This document shows positions 54,932-64,000 of a stretch of DNA of 64,000 bases, piece after piece. The position numbers and the translations under genes were made by a program. How positions within the stretch are numbered: the stretch's first letter is position 1; every line of letters starts with the position of its first letter. Source of the stretch: Saprospiraceae bacterium (GTDB lineage: Bacteria > Bacteroidota > Bacteroidia > Chitinophagales > Saprospiraceae). The stretch covers positions 1-64,000 of the forward strand of contig JAIYAP010000041.1 in NCBI GenBank assembly GCA_027488935.1. Reading direction: 5' to 3'. A model generated the notes under the pieces. It searched no databases. It worked only from the letters and a program-made list of their open reading frames with translations, and was not told where the DNA came from.

Positions 54932-55642
54932 ATGAAAACTTACCCCATCATATTACTGATATTCTGCGCCATGATCACATCCTCCTGCTATCGGAAAATA
55001 ATTGGCGCGTACGAAACCGAAGGAGCCAATTATGCAGGAAGGGCGGTCATGGTTGGTGAAGGAAAAAAACTAAGTATTGTTAGTACATCTTGTACGAGTG
55101 GAAAAGTTTTAAGAGGATATTATAAAAGCGGATTGATGGGAATTCATCTAAAAACGATAGATACAGATGATTCTAGGATAAATGCACCCTATGTAGAAAT
55201 CGTAAAAAAAAGTAGAAACCGAAAAGGATTAACACAATTCGAGTTTCAAATTTTCGACAATACAACCTGGTTTCAAATTCCATCTGGAACAATAATTGGC
55301 GTAGAAGCAAAGATTGATAGCAATAAATTCAATCGAGCGCTCAGGTTAACTTACAAAAATGAATCAATACCCAGCGAACTAGCGTTTGTAGGGGACGGAT
55401 ATAAAAAATACAATATCAAAATTAAGGAGCGTTTTGAACCAGGATACAGGTACAAAGTTGATATTTTCCTGGATTTCGATGGGATGGAAGATTATCTTTA
55501 CTTGGAAAAAGCAGCAAAAGTCCACATCCAAATCAAGAAGTTAAAGGATGATCGAATTGAGATGAAACAAACTTTTGGATATCAGATTTTTTCAGATAGA
55601 AAAATGAAAATAAAATTAAAAAGGATGAGGCAGGTTCGGTAA
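54932..55642 (+). CDS. Lipoprotein of unknown function, AT-rich gene
   Basis: The 236-residue product has a lipobox-type signal (LLIFCAMITSSC), so it is probably anchored in a membrane. The mature part is rich in lysine and aromatic residues with alternating beta-strand character. Codon use is visibly more A/T-rich than in neighbouring genes, with many AAA and ATA codons and little of the GCC/GGC use seen elsewhere. This suggests recent acquisition or weak selection. I recognise no family. Confidence 0.65.
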   Translation: MKTYPIILLIFCAMITSSCYRKIIGAYETEGANYAGRAVMVGEGKKLSIVSTSCTSGKVLRGYYKSGLMGIHLKTIDTDDSRINAPYVEIVKKSRNRKGLTQFEFQIFDNTTWFQIPSGTIIGVEAKIDSNKFNRALRLTYKNESIPSELAFVGDGYKKYNIKIKERFEPGYRYKVDIFLDFDGMEDYLYLEKAAKVHIQIKKLKDDRIEMKQTFGYQIFSDRKMKIKLKRMRQVR

Positions 55643-55849
55643 TCTTTTAAAATCCTAACAAATAAATACACATTAAATAAAAAATATATTAAATAGCCAA
55701 CCAAAGAGGTTCAATCTGTGAACGCTGTAACTTTTCCCCAAAGTTATGTAACACTTCCTACCCAAGACAAGCCCAATTTTGGACAGTAATTATGTAGTCG
55801 CAATATGACAATTGCGTCTTCTGATCTTATTCATGTCCTTAATTGACAA

Positions 55850-58546
55850 ATGAAAATCAAATACCCGCTCAAAAATGCGCATACCCTGTCGGTAGCGGAT
55901 ATATTACTTGCGTTTAAAACAGATCCGAGTGTTGGCCTGAGCGCTACGGAAGCGCAAAAACGCGCAAAAACGTATGGACTAAATATCTATCAAACCCAAA
56001 AACCCAAGCCTGTTTGGTTGATGCTGTTAGAGCAATTCAATAGCCCAATTGTTTATTTATTGGTCCTTGGAGCGGCTGTTTCGCTCTATTTTCAAGATTT
56101 TATAGAAGCGATTGCAATTGGGGTGGTCATTTTAATCAATGCGCTCATTGGTTTTTTCATGGAATTACAAGCCCGCAACTCCATGAACGCTTTGAAAGAA
56201 ATGGACGTCATGTTGTCCAAAGTCCTTCGAGCGGGCAATGTGCAGGAAATTCCGTCTGAAAAACTGACAATTGGCGATGTGATGGTGCTGGAAGCGGGGG
56301 ATGTTGTGCCGGGCGATGGGCGATTGGTGGAACTGAATCAATTGCAATGCGATGAATCGTCGCTCACTGGCGAGTCCTTGCCAACCGAAAAGAATTTGGA
56401 AACGCTGCCCCAGGATGCCACACTGGGCGACCAACACAACATGGTTTTTAAAGGCACTTCCGTGATCAATGGCACGGGGAAAGCGGTTGTAACGGGGATT
56501 GCCCAACACACCGAATTGGGGAAAATCACCGCTTTGGTTGAAAGTTCAGCGGAAACAGAAACGCCTTTGGACAAAAAACTCAATACGCTAAGCAAAAAAC
56601 TGATTTGGCTTACCTTGATTCTGACGGCTATTTTTGCCATAACAGGGATTATACAAGGTAAAGACTGGGTTTCTATCCTAAAAACCTCCATTGCTTTGGC
56701 GATTGCTGCTTTCCCGGAAGGTTTGCCCATTGTTGCTACGGTGGCATTATCTTACGGCATGCTGCGGATGGCAAAGCGCAATGTGATCGTCAAAGACTTG
56801 TCCTCCGTTGAAACCTTGGGCAGTACTACTGTAATTTTAACCGATAAGACCGGCACATTAACTGAAAACAAGATTTACGTGGATACTTTTTGTTTCCCGG
56901 ACGAAATATTGAAAGTGCATATAAAAAAAGACACCTTAGTATTTGATGAAGGCGATATAAAAACCAGCACAGCGAATTTTGAAAAACTGAAATTGATCGG
57001 TGCCTTGTGCAACAACACAACCCAGAAAACCGCCAAAACTAAGAAGAAACTGTTGGGCGACCCCATCGAAATTGCCTTAATCCATTTAGCCAACACATCG
57101 AGCACAACGGCCAGCGATTTTCAAACACAATATGAGCGCATCGGCGAAGTACCTTTTAATTCGGTGATTAAGATTATGGGGACTTTGCATAAAAACGCGC
57201 AGCATACCAAAAAATCGGAGGGGGGCTATTTTGTCGCTGCAAAAGGTTCGGTGGAGCATTTAATTGAAAAATGCAAGCAAATACAGTCGGGTGCAACAAT
57301 TAAATCTTTAGAAAAAAGCGATCAAAAAGCAATCCTGGAAGCATCTGAAAAAATGGCGGCGGACGGGCTTCGGGTGCTGGCATTTGGCTATAAAACCGGA
57401 ACAGCACATCCTAAAGATGATTTTATAAACGATTTGATTTATGTCGGCATGATTGGTTTTTTAGACCCGCCTAGAACAGACATCAAAAACGCCCTTTCGA
57501 GTTGCCGAAATGCCGGGATAAAAATTGTGATGATTACCGGCGATCATCCGTTGACGGCCCTTAATATTGCACTAAAAACGGGCTTGATTGATGAAAGTGA
57601 TCAAAATGTAATTAATGGAAAAGATCTGCCCGAAGGCGATAAGTTTTCGAGCGCATGGCAAAAAAAGATACTTTCCTGCGCCGTTTTTGCCCGAACCACG
57701 CCCAAACAAAAACTAGATATTGCCGCAGTTTATCAAAAAGCACATCATATCGTTGCGATGACCGGCGACGGCGTGAACGATGCGCCCGCCTTGAAAAAAG
57801 CGGATGTGGGTATTGCGATGGGAATGCGGGGCACGCAAGTGGCGAAAGAAACGGCCAATATTGTGGTCAAAAACGATTCTTTTGCCTCCATCGTTAAGGC
57901 TGTAGCCCAGGGCAGGGTGATTTTTCAGAACATTCAAAAGTTTGTAATTTACCTTGTTTCCTGCAATTTGAGTGAAATCTTCATTGTGACCACGTTGGGC
58001 TTTATTGCGCCGTCTTCTACTTTATTGCCCTTGCAAATCCTGTTTTTAAATATGGTGACCGACGTTTTTCCAGCGTTGGCGCTCGGTTTAGGCAAAGGCG
58101 ACAAAACGATCATGGAACAACCGCCCAAAGACCCCAAAGCGGATATTATTTCAAATCGGAAATGGATCGATATTACCCTTTATGCGGTTGTTATAACACT
58201 TTCATGCATGGCAGCCTTGTTTTATTGCCAACAAATTTTGAAGATAGACAGCCAAAGTGAAAACAATGTGGCTTTTATAACCTTGGCTTTTGCGCAACTT
58301 TTTCATGTGTTCAACATGTCATCCGTCGGTTCAAAATGGATCGTCAATGATGTGACCAAAAACAAATTTGTTTGGTTTGCGATGTTGATTTGCACGGGTA
58401 CTTTGATCCTGGTATATGCCTTGCCGCAAATGCGTTTGGTCTTAGGTTTAGTGAATTTATCGGTGCAAGTATGGGTGGTGTGTATCGTTTCGAGCTTATT
58501 GCCGCTGCTGATTATACAGATATATAAACGGGTTTTTGAACGGTGA
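55850..58546 (+). CDS. Cation-translocating P-type ATPase (calcium-type)
   Basis: The 898-residue pump has the actuator motif LTGESLPTEKN, the phosphorylation motif DKTGTLTEN (Asp about 331), and the hinge MTGDGVNDAPALKKADVGIAMG. Residues 1-75 form a cation ATPase N-terminal domain. The segment IAAFPEGLPIVATVALSYG is typical of P2A calcium pumps of the Pmr1/LMCA1 type. Ion specificity is not certain; manganese or calcium efflux is likely. The start ATG at 55850 follows an AT-rich gap of 207 bases. Confidence 0.9.
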   Translation: MKIKYPLKNAHTLSVADILLAFKTDPSVGLSATEAQKRAKTYGLNIYQTQKPKPVWLMLLEQFNSPIVYLLVLGAAVSLYFQDFIEAIAIGVVILINALIGFFMELQARNSMNALKEMDVMLSKVLRAGNVQEIPSEKLTIGDVMVLEAGDVVPGDGRLVELNQLQCDESSLTGESLPTEKNLETLPQDATLGDQHNMVFKGTSVINGTGKAVVTGIAQHTELGKITALVESSAETETPLDKKLNTLSKKLIWLTLILTAIFAITGIIQGKDWVSILKTSIALAIAAFPEGLPIVATVALSYGMLRMAKRNVIVKDLSSVETLGSTTVILTDKTGTLTENKIYVDTFCFPDEILKVHIKKDTLVFDEGDIKTSTANFEKLKLIGALCNNTTQKTAKTKKKLLGDPIEIALIHLANTSSTTASDFQTQYERIGEVPFNSVIKIMGTLHKNAQHTKKSEGGYFVAAKGSVEHLIEKCKQIQSGATIKSLEKSDQKAILEASEKMAADGLRVLAFGYKTGTAHPKDDFINDLIYVGMIGFLDPPRTDIKNALSSCRNAGIKIVMITGDHPLTALNIALKTGLIDESDQNVINGKDLPEGDKFSSAWQKKILSCAVFARTTPKQKLDIAAVYQKAHHIVAMTGDGVNDAPALKKADVGIAMGMRGTQVAKETANIVVKNDSFASIVKAVAQGRVIFQNIQKFVIYLVSCNLSEIFIVTTLGFIAPSSTLLPLQILFLNMVTDVFPALALGLGKGDKTIMEQPPKDPKADIISNRKWIDITLYAVVITLSCMAALFYCQQILKIDSQSENNVAFITLAFAQLFHVFNMSSVGSKWIVNDVTKNKFVWFAMLICTGTLILVYALPQMRLVLGLVNLSVQVWVVCIVSSLLPLLIIQIYKRVFER

Positions 58547-58682
58547 ACATGATTTTTCGCTGCTGGTGGACTTCAATTGGAAAAGAACACGGAATGGTCC
58601 CTGAAAATCCCGGGATTGGCATTTCGGATTTACAAGCAGTAAGTAGTATGTTTGCTTTTGGATCAAAGATGAACAGGTAAAC

Positions 58683-59378
58683 ATGGCAAAAACAGAAGAA
58701 AAAGAAACCCTTAGGGATATCCTTAAAAAGTATATTCTGGAGGTGGTAATCATTTTTATTGGCATTTCAATGTCTTTTCTGTTTGATGAATGGAGAGAAA
58801 ATCGAAAAGACGAGGAAACCGCCAGAAAAAACCTGATCTTTTTAAAAAGTAATTTGGTACAAGATACAATTGTATTAACCGGTATGATTGACATCGGTAA
58901 AAAATCGGTACACAGTATCAACAAGTTAATTTATTTTAAACAGGATTCAGAAATATCCGATAGTCTTAATGCCCATATTGATAAAGCCGCCGGTTACTTA
59001 GATTTCAAGCCCAATCAAATGGCTTATGAAGAAATTAAACAAACGGGAAATACCAGTTTAATTAAAAACGACACCTTGAAAAGGTCTTTTTTATCCTATT
59101 ATACCTTTGTAACGCCTTATTGTAACGAATGGACAGCGGTAGATAAAATGCAAACCATGACCCAGTTAATTCCTGAAATAAGTATTTATTTTCCGGTTGT
59201 AGTGGACACTTCCAATGTCGTTTCTGTACAAGAAAAGATTAAATCATTAAAAATACGGAAAGTCAGAAATTTACTGATCATGAATGCAGCCTATAAACAA
59301 GAGGTTATAAACACCTTTATGTTTACGAAAGCGGCTGCCAAAAAGCTGCTGAAAAGAATTGACGATGAATTGAAGTAG
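58683..59378 (+). CDS. Single-span membrane protein, DUF6090-like
   Basis: The 231-residue protein begins with a short cytoplasmic segment and one helix near residues 18-36 (LEVVIIFIGISMSFLF) followed by DEWRENRKDEE, a layout shared with the DUF6090 family of Bacteroidota. The rest is a helical, charged, probably periplasmic domain. It is moderately AT-rich, like the lipoprotein gene at 54932. A 24-bp perfect palindrome overlaps its stop codon. Function is unknown. Confidence 0.7.
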   Translation: MAKTEEKETLRDILKKYILEVVIIFIGISMSFLFDEWRENRKDEETARKNLIFLKSNLVQDTIVLTGMIDIGKKSVHSINKLIYFKQDSEISDSLNAHIDKAAGYLDFKPNQMAYEEIKQTGNTSLIKNDTLKRSFLSYYTFVTPYCNEWTAVDKMQTMTQLIPEISIYFPVVVDTSNVVSVQEKIKSLKIRKVRNLLIMNAAYKQEVINTFMFTKAAAKKLLKRIDDELK

Positions 59379-59400
59379 TGTGGACTGGCCAGTCCACACT
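59377..59400. repeat. Perfect 24-bp palindrome overlapping a stop codon
   Basis: AGTGTGGACTGG is followed directly by its reverse complement CCAGTCCACACT. The palindrome begins in the TAG of the DUF6090-like gene. No T run follows, so a simple intrinsic terminator is doubtful; a dispersed repeat or protein-binding site is possible. Confidence 0.9.
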
Positions 59401-59477
59401 CGGAGGCTTACGGATCACCGCAACAAGTTTATTTATAGACATTTGGAGCGCGCATGTCTGAAAGTATTCAAATGTTA

Positions 59478-60746
59478 CTAACGCAGCACCGTCACCGTTC
59501 CACGAAGCATCTCTTTTTCGCCATCGGGGTAAAGCAATTCCATAGCGTACGTGTACACATCGGATTGGGCCGTTTTACCCCTGATCATTCCATCCCAACC
59601 GGTATTTTCAGCATCAACATCATTGGCGGCATAAACCATACTCCCCCATCGATCACACACCTTCAGCCAGCGGATGCGGGTGCCGGGGATACGGGAATAA
59701 ATCTGAAACCGGTTGTTGGGCGCCTCCCCATCTGGCATGAAAACATTCGGGATATAAACTGGCCGGTTCGCCGACACTTCTATCTGCACCGAATCGGAAA
59801 ACACACAGCCATTTCCATCCGTAATGGTAGCGATCGCCCATTGATTCCGGGAGGCCCAAAAACAAACCGAATCACAATCGCTGTTTGAACAAGGCAAATT
59901 ATTGGACCATTCAATGGCCGTGAACCCCAGATTACCCGGAACTTCCAAACAGATCTGTTCTCCCAGATAAACCGACTTGTTTTCACCTAAAAAATCCGGT
60001 TCATCCAATGGGTCATAAAAAGACATGATTACATAAATAATAGAATCACAACCATTTACAGCAGCATTTGGCAAAACTTCAATACCCTGAGGTCGATTGG
60101 CATTATAAACTGTTCCGTTCAAACTTAATGATGCCGAAGGGCAAAGGGTTTGCGAAAAAGTATCAACAGCCGTGGGCAAAACCGTTAAATCGACCAGAAT
60201 TATACTATCGCATCCATTCGCGCCGCCGCCCGCTACGGTTTCCATTCCTACATAATAATACTGGTCATATGCCTGCTGATTGACCCACACCGTATCGTTG
60301 CTGCAAATGGTTTGTTGCAAAAGAAACTGGGCCGGCGACAAAAAATGCAGATCAACCACGATCAAACTATCACACCCTCCAACGGCCCCGCCTGGCAACA
60401 ATTCTGTTCCCGACGGGTTACTGGCATCGTAAATATGTCCGTTGACCACCAAGGCCTCATTGCTGCAATAACTGGATTGGATGAGCTGCGTGACGGGCGG
60501 CGAAAGGGATAGCTTGACAATGACCACACTGTCGGTTCCATCCCAGCTGGCACCGGGTAAAACCATCGTGCCCATGAGGTTTTGCGCATCAAAAAGATTA
60601 CCCGCAATAAAAAATGATTGTCCAGGGCAAATGATATTGTTGAAAAAAGCGGTGTCGCGGGGCGCATTTTCCGCACCCGCTTTTGCCGCTACCGGCAAAA
60701 GGAGTGCGGAAAAAACGAGCGCCCATACAAATTGGCATGTTCGCAT
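59478..60746 (-). CDS. T9SS type B adhesin-like protein with NGCDSI repeats
   Basis: The 422-residue product has a signal peptide (VFSALLLPVAAKAGA), three to four repeats of about 55 residues that share a cysteine pattern and end in GCDSI-type motifs (NGCDSIILVDLTV, NGCDSIIYVIMSF), an Ig-like domain (VSANRPVYIPNVF), and a C-terminal gliding-motility/CHU_C domain typical of T9SS type B cargo (FKIYSR-type FQIYSRIPGT, CDRWGSMVY, GWDGMIRGK, DVYTYAMEL). It is expected to be secreted and surface-attached. It starts 12 bases after the stop of the collagen-like gene, so the two form an operon. Confidence 0.87.
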   Translation of the reverse strand: MRTCQFVWALVFSALLLPVAAKAGAENAPRDTAFFNNIICPGQSFFIAGNLFDAQNLMGTMVLPGASWDGTDSVVIVKLSLSPPVTQLIQSSYCSNEALVVNGHIYDASNPSGTELLPGGAVGGCDSLIVVDLHFLSPAQFLLQQTICSNDTVWVNQQAYDQYYYVGMETVAGGGANGCDSIILVDLTVLPTAVDTFSQTLCPSASLSLNGTVYNANRPQGIEVLPNAAVNGCDSIIYVIMSFYDPLDEPDFLGENKSVYLGEQICLEVPGNLGFTAIEWSNNLPCSNSDCDSVCFWASRNQWAIATITDGNGCVFSDSVQIEVSANRPVYIPNVFMPDGEAPNNRFQIYSRIPGTRIRWLKVCDRWGSMVYAANDVDAENTGWDGMIRGKTAQSDVYTYAMELLYPDGEKEMLRGTVTVLR

Positions 60747-60758
60747 CTGGTGGATTGA

Positions 60759-63700
60759 TTATTTTTTTTCAACAGCCTTTTCCAAGGCGGTTTCTAAACG
60801 TTGTAACCGGGATTCGAGATCGGCGTTTTTTTGTTGGATGGCCTCTAGTTCGGTGCGAACAGCCGCATTTTCTTTTTGCAATGCCTGTATTTGCACCTGT
60901 TGTTCTTGTATCGCTTTCACCGTAATGACGCTCATTAATCCATAATTGACCATGTAGATCTCCTGGTTGCGATCGGGTGCCATTTCGTGCGATACTACTT
61001 CGGGGAATACATCATTCAATTCCTGGGCAATAAAGCCGATGGTACGTTTACCGGTTCTAGCATTGTCAACGTGCACGTAATCGGTGGGGTTCAGCAGCAT
61101 GAGCCCCTGTAAGGCAGAGCGGAATGGTTTGATATCTGTTTTTAAGCGGCGGTCGCTGGTGGTGTACACACCGCTGGCAGCATTGAAGGCGCCCCTGAAA
61201 TTGTTATTAAAAAACAAATTCAGGTTACCTCCAGAGGAAGCGGTTACGATTTCCCAATCGTCGCCGGCGTTGTTCTCAAGGTCGAGGCCAAATTCCGAAT
61301 GCTTGATTTTCATCTGAAAAGAACCGATGGTGGTGGTATTCACCCCAACTGCACCATTGCCCTGGATCGTGAATGGGAACGGACTGCTGGTACCGCTGCC
61401 ATGCGCATAAACAAAATTGAACGTTGAATTGGCGGCAATGGTCGGGTCGAAAGACGCCGAAGTGATCCATTTGCTGTTGTTGCCTTGTTGTGAAAATTCA
61501 ATACTGGAATTGCCACCTGCTGCTACATTGGAATTGTGCAGTTTCAGCATTTTAGCAAAAGAGAGCACACCAGGTGTCGGGCCGTGGTTGATCTGCATTT
61601 TCACATCTGTTGCCACGATTGGCAAACCGATCCCCACTCTTCCAACCCCGGTTTCAAGGGCCAAACCAGTTGTTGAATTTAAAAAAGCGGCTGAGCCTGT
61701 TTCGGCAGACGCGAGTAAACCCGAACCAGCACCGAAATTAATCCCAACCAGTGCATTTCCGGTGCTGTTCAGCCGGGCAGCAATCGCAGCAGGCTTATTG
61801 GTGGCATTGCTGCCTACGGTCAGGAGCGTAAGTGGGTCGGGTGTAGCACCCATGGCGATACTTCCGTTTTGATCGATGATCATTCTATCCTGACTGATAC
61901 TGCTGCCATTGGGCGTGGTAGCAAAATTAAAGCGGGTACCATTGTTAAGGGGGGTCCAGTTTTCGGTAGCGGTTGCATAAATAGATGCTCCGCTTTTGAA
62001 CGATGCACCCGTATATCCTTGAAAACTGATCGCTGCAAGCGGTTGGCTGATGACTTTGGCGGTCGGTGCGGCTTTTGTGCCATTCGCACTACCAAACCCA
62101 ATAATACCACCACCGCCAGAACCGAAATAATTCACCTCCAAGTCATTTACGCCACCTGTGCTGCTTACGGTAAGGGGGGATTGGGGATTCGCAGTACCGA
62201 TGCCCACATTACCTGCATCGGTAATCATCGCAGGGCCACTTTGAGAAGAAAAGAATCCGGCAGCACCGCTATTGGATTCAAAATAACCGCCATAGTTAGC
62301 AGTTGAACCGCCATAAACCCCGATTCCTGTATTACAAATACCGGCAATCGCGGTAGCCGCCGAGGTATTTTGAATCCGGAAAACATCGCCCATGCCAGCC
62401 CCGATATTCACCGTTTGGCTATAAGGCAAGGTGAGTCCACCGCCTGCTGTGCCCGGTGCCCAGTTGGTCCCATTCCACCGCATCACCTGACCAGTAGTTG
62501 CGCCATCTTGTGCAATTTTTAGCCCTGTGACTGCACCATTCGCCAGTTCCGATGTTCCGACCGCATTCGCCGCAATTTGCAGATTGCTAAAAGTTCCGGT
62601 AACATCGCCACCAGCAATGGATGCATTGGTTATATCATTAGACGGATCAGCATCGCCTGTATTGGTAATGACATTGCCCGCAATACTGATACCTGCACCA
62701 GCAGTATAAGTAGGGCCGCCACCGCCGCCGCTTACGTCGTTCGCGGGCTCCCATTGGTTACTGGAAGCATTCCACTTGATGACCTGCTGGTCGGCAGGAG
62801 CAGCAGCGGACACATTGCGCCCTTTTATTTTATTAACCGAAAGTGTTGAAAATGTGCCACTTACATCACCATTGGCGATACTGCTGTTGACAATATCATC
62901 GGCTCCATCCGTATCACCGGTATTGGAAATAACACTGCCTCCAACAATGCTAATACCCGTACCTGCCGAATAAGTACCTGCCGGACCAACCGGGCCAGTA
63001 GCGCCTGTAGGGCCTGCGGGTCCAGTTAAGCCAATTGGGCCTTGCGCACCCGTTGCACCTGCGGCACCTGTTAAGCCGATCGGACCTTGCGCACCCGTTG
63101 CACCTGCAGGACCAGTCAAGCCAACTGGACCTTGTGCGCCTGCGGGACCTGTTAAGCCAACCGGGCCTTGTGCACCTGTTGCACCTGCGGCACCTGTTAA
63201 GCCGATCGGACCTTGCGCACCTGTTGCACCCGTTAAGCCAACCGGACCTTGTGGACCTGTTGCACCTGTTAAGCCAATCGGACCTTGTGCACCTGGTGCA
63301 CCTGCGGCACCCGTTAAGCCAACCGGACCTTGTGCACCTGTTGCACCTGCGGCACCCGTTAAGCCAACCGGACCTTGTGGACCTGTTGCACCTGTGGGAC
63401 CTGTTAAGCCAACCGGGCCTTGTGGACCTGTTGCACCCGGTAAGCCAACCGGGCCTTGTGGACCTGTTGCACCTGTTAAGCCAATCGGACCTTGCGCGCC
63501 CGTTGCACCTGCGGCACCCGTTAGGCCAATCGGACCTTGCGGACCCGTTGCACCTGCGGCACCCGTTAAGCCAACCGGGCCTTGCGGACCCGTTGCACCT
63601 GCGGGACCTGTTAAGCCAATCGGACCTTGTGGACCAACTGCGCCGCCGCCATTACCCGAGAACAAGGCATAAGGCACACTCATCAATTGCGTGGTGCCCA

Positions 63701-64000
63701 GTTCGGTGGCCACCGCGCCGTTGAGCACAAATACTTTCAGGTATTTGGAGCCACTGGCCCAGTTGATCGTATTAAATGTGCCGGTGCTGGGCGTACCCTG
63801 CCCCACCACCAGGTTAATCAGGCCAAAGTCGTTGGTATTGATTACATGGCTTTCTGCGTATTCCACGGGACCGGCTGGGTCGCCGTTGCGCAAAGAAAAA
63901 AGCAGGGAAACCGTTTGATTGGTCACAGGCGCATTCGCAGCGTCCCGCACAATGCATTGGTAATTAAATCCTTGCGGTGCCTGCCCGAAGAGTGGTTTCA
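60759..64000 (-). CDS. Collagen-like surface protein with C-terminal S74 chaperone domain, 5' end outside the window
   Basis: The frame runs off the right edge: residues upstream of the apparent start GTG at 63950 continue as [13 protein letters not shown], the usual opening of Bacteroidota proteins of this class, so the true start is beyond 64000. The protein has an N-terminal domain of about 120 residues, a Gly-X-Y region of 221 residues (62973-63635), a tail-fibre-like repeat region ([17 protein letters not shown]), and a Peptidase_S74 intramolecular chaperone ([33 protein letters not shown]) with a final coiled coil. S74 domains trimerise and often cut themselves off. No T9SS domain is present at the C terminus. 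Confidence 0.88.
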   Translation of the reverse strand, partial: KPLFGQAPQGFNYQCIVRDAANAPVTNQTVSLLFSLRNGDPAGPVEYAESHVINTNDFGLINLVVGQGTPSTGTFNTINWASGSKYLKVFVLNGAVATELGTTQLMSVPYALFSGNGGGAVGPQGPIGLTGPAGATGPQGPVGLTGAAGATGPQGPIGLTGAAGATGAQGPIGLTGATGPQGPVGLPGATGPQGPVGLTGPTGATGPQGPVGLTGAAGATGAQGPVGLTGAAGAPGAQGPIGLTGATGPQGPVGLTGATGAQGPIGLTGAAGATGAQGPVGLTGPAGAQGPVGLTGPAGATGAQGPIGLTGAAGATGAQGPIGLTGPAGPTGATGPVGPAGTYSAGTGISIVGGSVISNTGDTDGADDIVNSSIANGDVSGTFSTLSVNKIKGRNVSAAAPADQQVIKWNASSNQWEPANDVSGGGGGPTYTAGAGISIAGNVITNTGDADPSNDITNASIAGGDVTGTFSNLQIAANAVGTSELANGAVTGLKIAQDGATTGQVMRWNGTNWAPGTAGGGLTLPYSQTVNIGAGMGDVFRIQNTSAATAIAGICNTGIGVYGGSTANYGGYFESNSGAAGFFSSQSGPAMITDAGNVGIGTANPQSPLTVSSTGGVNDLEVNYFGSGGGGIIGFGSANGTKAAPTAKVISQPLAAISFQGYTGASFKSGASIYATATENWTPLNNGTRFNFATTPNGSSISQDRMIIDQNGSIAMGATPDPLTLLTVGSNATNKPAAIAARLNSTGNALVGINFGAGSGLLASAETGSAAFLNSTTGLALETGVGRVGIGLPIVATDVKMQINHGPTPGVLSFAKMLKLHNSNVAAGGNSSIEFSQQGNNSKWITSASFDPTIAANSTFNFVYAHGSGTSSPFPFTIQGNGAVGVNTTTIGSFQMKIKHSEFGLDLENNAGDDWEIVTASSGGNLNLFFNNNFRGAFNAASGVYTTSDRRLKTDIKPFRSALQGLMLLNPTDYVHVDNARTGKRTIGFIAQELNDVFPEVVSHEMAPDRNQEIYMVNYGLMSVITVKAIQEQQVQIQALQKENAAVRTELEAIQQKNADLESRLQRLETALEKAVEKK
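62973..63635 (-). repeat. Collagen-like tandem repeats (12- and 15-residue units)
   Basis: The region codes for about 15 units of the pattern [15 protein letters not shown] or its 12-residue shorter form [12 protein letters not shown]. Units differ by multiples of three residues, which keeps the Gly-X-Y register, and nucleotide copies are nearly identical, so recombination between units is likely. Its plus strand looks like an open frame only because of the repeat. Confidence 0.93.

Noticed and set aside
62973-63635. CRISPR array
   Set aside because: The repeat units are contiguous, of 36 and 45 bases, and code for Gly-X-Y triplets, without unique spacers.
63035-63724. Long + strand frame of 229 residues with LHLRHLLSQ repeats
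   Set aside because: It is the antisense shadow of the collagen-like repeats; its regularity follows from the repeat unit.

Overview
The window looks like chromosomal DNA of a Bacteroidota bacterium, most probably of the Saprospiraceae/Haliscomenobacter group. This rests on type IX secretion (T9SS) sorting domains of both A and B type, NGCDSI-type adhesin repeats, a MoxR-Bat operon, TlpA-like thioredoxin, DUF2141 and DUF2147 proteins, and promoters with the Bacteroidota -7 element TAnnTTTG instead of a sigma-70 box. Gene density is high, most genes are housekeeping or envelope genes, and no ribosomal RNA, CRISPR array or prophage is visible. The taxonomic placement is inference from gene content.

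Layout. 1-1012: edge of a transposase gene, a palindromic repeat and an AraC/alkyltransferase fusion. 1284-11502 (+): RlmD, an acyltransferase, homoserine kinase, a TPR histidine kinase, a possible 31-residue membrane peptide, superoxide dismutase, a TPR protein and an S9 peptidase. 11537-18463 (-): LytTR regulator and partner kinase, MFS exporter, PanD, lipid kinase, thioredoxin-like protein, VOC protein. 18655-24693: DUF2141 protein, MlaF-like ATPase, a hairpin-repeat cluster, a large T9SS protein and a helical-repeat protein. 24760-30575 (+): an outer-membrane biogenesis block (LspA, a PPIase-like lipoprotein, SurA, BamA) closed by a strong terminator. 30660-40124: a GbsR-type regulator, then a long + strand block of a DUF5706 (Pycsar effector-type) membrane protein, MoxR, a DUF3298-like exported protein, DUF58, BatD-like, BatA, BatB and BatC, followed by an ABA4-like membrane protein and a degenerate TrpF-like protein. 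40128-44098 (-): a DUF2142 membrane protein translationally coupled to a T9SS beta-propeller protein. 44285-49457: coiled-coil protein, DUF2147 protein with an A18 tract, tRNA-Gln, a peroxiredoxin that lacks its catalytic cysteine, and a GH2 beta-mannosidase. 49487-53533: inverted-repeat element, SulP and SSS transporters, a membrane-anchored hypothetical. 53687-59378: FAD oxidoreductase, an AT-rich lipoprotein gene, a P-type ATPase and a DUF6090-like protein. 59478-64000 (-): a T9SS type B adhesin and a collagen-like protein with an S74 chaperone domain that runs off the window.

The most interesting signals are: (i) a family of double-hairpin repeats, one copy of which lies between two 27-bp copies of the 3' end of the beta-mannosidase gene and another of which carries compensatory base changes in a stem; (ii) an orphan DUF5706 protein heading the MoxR-Bat gene block with no nucleotide cyclase in sight; (iii) the cysteine-less peroxiredoxin; (iv) the in-frame A18 tract; and (v) a small unannotated membrane-peptide ORF placed at the usual distance behind a -7 promoter box.
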